64,000 bases of DNA from Metridium senile. Taxonomy: Eukaryota; Cnidaria; Anthozoa; Actiniaria; Metridiidae. The notes below the pieces were generated by a model. The model saw only the letters and a list, made by a program, of their open reading frames with translations, did not search any database and was not told the origin of the DNA. The position numbers were made by a program, and so were the translations under genes. The stretch's first letter is position 1; each line of letters begins with the position of its first letter. Of this stretch, positions 59,540 to 64,000 are shown in pieces. The DNA is taken from positions 4,704,461 to 4,768,460 of the forward strand of contig OX459108.1 of assembly GCA_949775045.1 (NCBI GenBank), in the 5' to 3' direction.

Positions 59540-60369
59540 ATCATGCTATTTGCTAACAAGCTCATAGAGCACCTTGTGAAAGGGAAGTTTGTTGTGAAAG
59601 ACGAATACACATACGATGAGTATGTGAATAAGCTCAAGAATGTAAGAAAGAATGACAAATAATTTAATTGTTGCGTCAGTCAATGAATTCTATTTAGATA
59701 ACTTATTATGAAGCCTCTTCCAATCATTTATAGTTTGAATGCAAGATTCATAAATGTACAAAAGAAATATTTTGGTCATGACCCTCATGTTTATACATCA
59801 GCATAACTTTCACATAGAAACAAGTTTTCTTAGCATAATAAACATAAAAATGACAGGAAGTCATATTTCCTCTATGTAAAAAGTACTTATGGGTTAGCTT
59901 TACGGACTTTAAGAATCCATGCGAGTGAGGAAGTAGGGTTAGCCAATTTGATTGAAAGTTAAGTATTGGTGTGTTATTTTCTTTCCTTTGATTCAAGTGT
60001 TTTTAAATTTGTGCTATTATGATGATTTCAGGCTTCATAGTAAGTTATATTTTTAATGACTATGATCGTTTTGCGGTGTTCGCCGTTTGAGGCAGTACTA
60101 CATTTATTATTAAATAATGTACCCAAAGAATATAAATAACTCATAGATACATTGATACAATTTGATACATTGTGATTTTACTCAGTCATGGGCTTTATAT
60201 CCAGACCCTTGAGAGTGTTAGTTTTATATTTGGTATATAAGTTTCACATTAAAGCAACTAGTCTGTTGTTTTTTAACACACATTGTGAAACAAACACGTT
60301 GTAATTATACTTGTTGTAGGTGATATATGAAGCGGGTTTCTACTAACTCATATTTATTTCTTTATCCAG

Positions 60370-61808
60370 TAACAACTGTAGCTCAAGGTAAATTGTCTTG
60401 CTTTATTGTATAATCATTTTTTTTTTTTTTTTTGTTATTCGTTACCCTTTTCCCTGACCCTGTTTATTAGTAAGAATGTTTCACTTGGTGTATTAATCGT
60501 ATTAATTCTCTTATTATTCAAACCATAGTTAATACTTTTGTTGTATGTTTTTGTACACTTTTTTTCACAACCTTTTGTTTTTGTACAATTATTTTAGCCA
60601 TATTAGATTTGTCTGAGTGAGCAGACCAAAAATCATTATTTTGGCTGTTGCTTCAAAACACTCAAAGATTTAGAACAAATATTACAATATTCCTTACAAT
60701 AATATCATAGAAAAGGTTTATGCTGACTCATTTTGCAAATTTGATTGGCCATAAAGAAAAAAATTGTGCATGGTCGACATCGCTTAAACTTCGCAATGCA
60801 AACAAAGAAAGACAGACAACAATAGGTTTTATAGCCATTGCCCTCTATTAATTATGTTGAAACTTTCCAATACGGAAAGGTAAGAGAACTTTAGGGTTAC
60901 TTAAGATGTAAGCTGTATTTTTTTATACATTTAGTGCATTTCTTGCCAAGGTCCAAGGAGAGGCAAACGACTCTGCCTCTGAAGCGGACTCGTTGCAACT
61001 GGGAAGAAACTGTGACGACGCAAATCATGCGATTTGCCCATAAACACCGTAAGTATTACACCCCAATAACTACATTGACTAACTATCAGATATATCAAGT
61101 ATAATACCTCTAACACTGATATAGAGTAGAGTAGATTGGCCATAAAGAAAAAAATTGTGCATGGTCGACACCGCTTAAACTTCGCAATGCAAACAAAGAA
61201 AGACAGACAACAATAGGTTTTATAGCCATTGCCCTCTATTAATTATGTTGAAACTTTCCAATACGGAAAGGTAAGAGAACTTTAGGGTTACTTAAGATGT
61301 AAGCTGTATTTTTTTATACATTTAGTGCATTTCTTGCCAAGGTCCAAGGAGAGGCAAACGACTCTGCCTCTGAAGCGGACTCGTTGCAACTGGGAAGAAA
61401 CTGTGACGACGCAAATCATGCGATTTGCCCATAAACACCGTAAGTATTACACCCCAATAACTACATTGACTAACTATCAGATATATCAAGTATTATACCT
61501 CTAACACTGATATAGAGTAGAGTAGATTGGCCATAAAGAAAAAATTGTGCATGGTCGACACCGCTTCAACTCCGCAATGCAAACAAAGAAGTACCGACAA
61601 CAATAGGTTTTATAACCATTCCCCTCTATTAACTATGTTCAAACTTTCCAATACGGAGAGGTAAGAAAACTTTAGGGTTACTTAATATATAAGCTGTATT
61701 TCTTTTATATAGTCAGTGCATTTTATGCCCCGCGGGAAGGAACCTAAGCAGACCACCTTGCCTGTGAAGAGGCGTAGGTGCTCGTGGGGCGAAGACGTGA
61801 CCACATAA
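60370..61808 (+). CDS. Exon-array gene unit 2 (unrecognised)
   Basis: Exons proposed: 60370-60387, 60935-61048, 61326-61439 and 61717-61808, exactly 2,269 bp from the preceding unit and near-identical to it, including introns. This implies very recent duplication, homogenisation by gene conversion, or an assembly duplication. Confidence 0.4.
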
Positions 61809-62638
61809 ATCATGCTATTTGCTAACAAGCTCATAGAGCACCTTGTGAAAGGGAAGTTTGTTGTGAAAGACGAATACACATACGATGAGTATGTGAATAA
61901 GCTCAAGAATGTAAGAAAGAATGACAAATAATTTAATTGTTGCGTCAGTCAATGAATTCTATTTAGATAACTTATTATGAAGCCTCTTCCAATCATTTAT
62001 AGTTTGAATGCAAGATTCATAAATGTACAAAAGAAATATTTTGGTCATGACCCTCATGTTTATACATCAGCATAACTTTCACATAGAAACAAGTTTTCTT
62101 AGCATAATAAACATAAAAATGACAGGAAGTCATATTTCCTCTATGTAAAAAGTACTTATGGGTTAGCTTTACGGACTTTAAGAATCCATGCGAGTGAGGA
62201 AGTAGGGTTAGCCAATTTGATTGAAAGTTAAGTATTGGTGTGTTATTTTCTTTCCTTTGATTCAAGTGTTTTTAAATTTGTGCTATTATGATGATTTCAG
62301 GCTTCATAGTAAGTTATATTTTTAATGACTATGATCGTTTTGCGGTGTTCGCCGTTTGAGGCAGTACTACATTTATTATTAAATAATGTACCCAAAGAAT
62401 ATAAATAACTCATAGATACATTGATACAATTTGATACATTGTGATTTTACTCAGTCATGGGCTTTATATCCAGACCCTTGAGAGTGTTAGTTTTATATTT
62501 GGTATATAAGTTTCACATTAAAGCAACTAGTCTGTTGTTTTTTAACACACATTGTGAAACAAACACGTTGTAATTATACTTGTTGTAGGTGATATATGAA
62601 GCGGGTTTCTACTAACTCATATTTATTTCTTTATCCAG

Positions 62639-64000
62639 TAACAACTGTAGCTCAAGGTAAATTGTCTTGCTTTATTGTATAATCATTTTTTTTTTTTTTT
62701 TTGTTATTCGTTACCCTTTTCCCTGACCCTGTTTATTAGTAAGAATGTTTCACTTGGTGTATTAATCGTATTAATTCTCTTATTATTCAAACCATAGTTA
62801 ATACTTTTGTTGTATGTTTTTGTACACTTTTTTTCACAACCTTTTGTTTTTGTACAATTATTTTAGCCATATTAGATTTGTCTGAGTGAGCAGACCAAAA
62901 ATCATTATTTTGGCTGTTGCTTCAAAACACTCAAAGATTTAGAACAAATATTACAATATTCCTTACAATAATATCATAGAAAAGGTTTATGCTGACTCAT
63001 TTTGCAAATTTGATTGGCCATAAAGAAAAAAATTGTGCATGGTCGACATCGCTTAAACTTCGCAATGCAAACAAAGAAAGACAGACAACAATAGGTTTTA
63101 TAGCCATTGCCCTCTATTAATTATGTTGAAACTTTCCAATACGGAAAGGTAAGAGAACTTTAGGGTTACTTAAGATGTAAGCTGTATTTTTTTATACATT
63201 TAGTGCATTTCTTGCCAAGGTCCAAGGAGAGGCAAACGACTCTGCCTCTGAAGCGGACTCGTTGCAACTGGGAAGAAACTGTGACGACGCAAATCATGCG
63301 ATTTGCCCATAAACACCGTAAGTATTACACCCCAATAACTACATTGACTAACTATCAGATATATCAAGTATAATACCTCTAACACTGATATAGAGTAGAG
63401 TAGATTGGCCATAAAGAAAAAAATTGTGCATGGTCGACACCGCTTAAACTTCGCAATGCAAACAAAGAAAGACAGACAACAATAGGTTTTATAGCCATTG
63501 CCCTCTATTAATTATGTTGAAACTTTCCAATACGGAAAGGTAAGAGAACTTTAGGGTTACTTAAGATGTAAGCTGTATTTTTTTATACATTTAGTGCATT
63601 TCTTGCCAAGGTCCAAGGAGAGGCAAACGACTCTGCCTCTGAAGCGGACTCGTTGCAACTGGGAAGAAACTGTGACGACGCAAATCATGCGATTTGCCCA
63701 TAAACACCGTAAGTATTACACCCCAATAACTACATTGACTAACTATCAGATATATCAAGTATTATACCTCTAACACTGATATAGAGTAGAGTAGATTGGC
63801 CATAAAGAAAAAATTGTGCATGGTCGACACCGCTTCAACTCCGCAATGCAAACAAAGAAGTACCGACAACAATAGGTTTTATAACCATTCCCCTCTATTA
63901 ACTATGTTCAAACTTTCCAATACGGAGAGGTAAGAAAACTTTAGGGTTACTTAATATATAAGCTGTATTTCTTTTATATAGTCAGTGCATTTTATGCCCC
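62639..64000 (+). CDS. Exon-array gene unit 3, cut by window end
   Basis: Exons proposed: 62639-62656, 63204-63317 and 63595-63708, with the terminal exon starting at 63986 and running off the window. It shares the TATAATACC variant with the previous unit (63369 and 61100), so these two are the closest pair seen. Confidence 0.4.

Larger units (their letters stand above)
55600..64000. repeat. 2,269-bp higher-order tandem repeat
   Basis: About 3.7 units run to the window end. Positions equivalent to 57144 recur at 59413 and 61682, an exact 2,269-bp spacing. Each unit contains three sub-repeats about 389-390 bp apart, starting GATTGGCCATAAAG (56213, 56600, 56989; then 58478, 58868, 59257; and so on), plus about 1.49 kb of other sequence. 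The last three units are almost identical (one seen difference, TATTATACC/TATAATACC, at 58829 against 61100 and 63369). The first unit is diverged on its left side. Confidence 0.92.

Overview
The window is eukaryotic nuclear DNA: AT-rich, with GT-AG introns, dispersed degenerate transposon relics, foldback elements and satellites. There are no bacterial-style operons, and I recognised no rRNA, tRNA or CRISPR array. The mix of relics (hAT, MULE-like, tyrosine recombinase/Crypton-like, non-LTR retrotransposons, TTAA-flanked elements, a RecQ-like helicase fragment) resembles what I know from invertebrate metazoans, most likely a cnidarian. That assignment is inference from remembered protein families, not a search.

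Layout. 1-8 kb: relics (tyrosine recombinase, MULE-like transposase, RecQ-like helicase N-terminus) and small hairpin repeats. 8.3-9.7 kb: a 9-bp satellite. 9.73-12.92 kb: a TTAA-flanked DNA transposon with about 80-bp inverted ends and a decayed internal exon. 13-17.6 kb: mostly non-coding. 17.86-27.75 kb: the best host-like gene, which I reconstruct as 22 exons (about 840 codons) with every splice phase consistent. It encodes an unrecognised protein with a P-loop-like motif, an acidic-aspartate motif and a C-terminal PHD-type zinc finger; MITEs and hairpins sit in its introns. 28.22-29.66 kb: a 1,440-bp almost perfect foldback element flanked by TTAA. 30.3-40 kb: further relics (Crypton/DUF3504-like recombinase, a nuclease-like fragment, three non-LTR retrotransposon pieces, a gag-like fragment, two copies of one unrecognised transposon-like ORF). 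42.93-47.60 kb: a complete hAT transposon with matching ends, a 5-bp target duplication, a TATA promoter and an uninterrupted two-exon transposase of about 763 residues, inserted in an older integrase-like ORF. 48.1-54.4 kb: a mosaic of decayed hAT sequence, shuffled duplicated blocks (several shared with 40.3-42.1 kb), minisatellites and isolated exon-like pieces. 54.8-64.0 kb: an exon-bearing tandem array. Diverged units with 18- or 21-nt microexons lead into a 2,269-bp higher-order repeat, near-identical and running off the window end. Each unit holds one microexon, two 114-nt exons and a terminal exon, all in the same phase.

The two features most worth pursuing are the 22-exon ATPase-like/PHD gene and the phase-symmetric exon array at the right edge. 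The hAT element looks recently active. Most other coding signal is dead transposon sequence.
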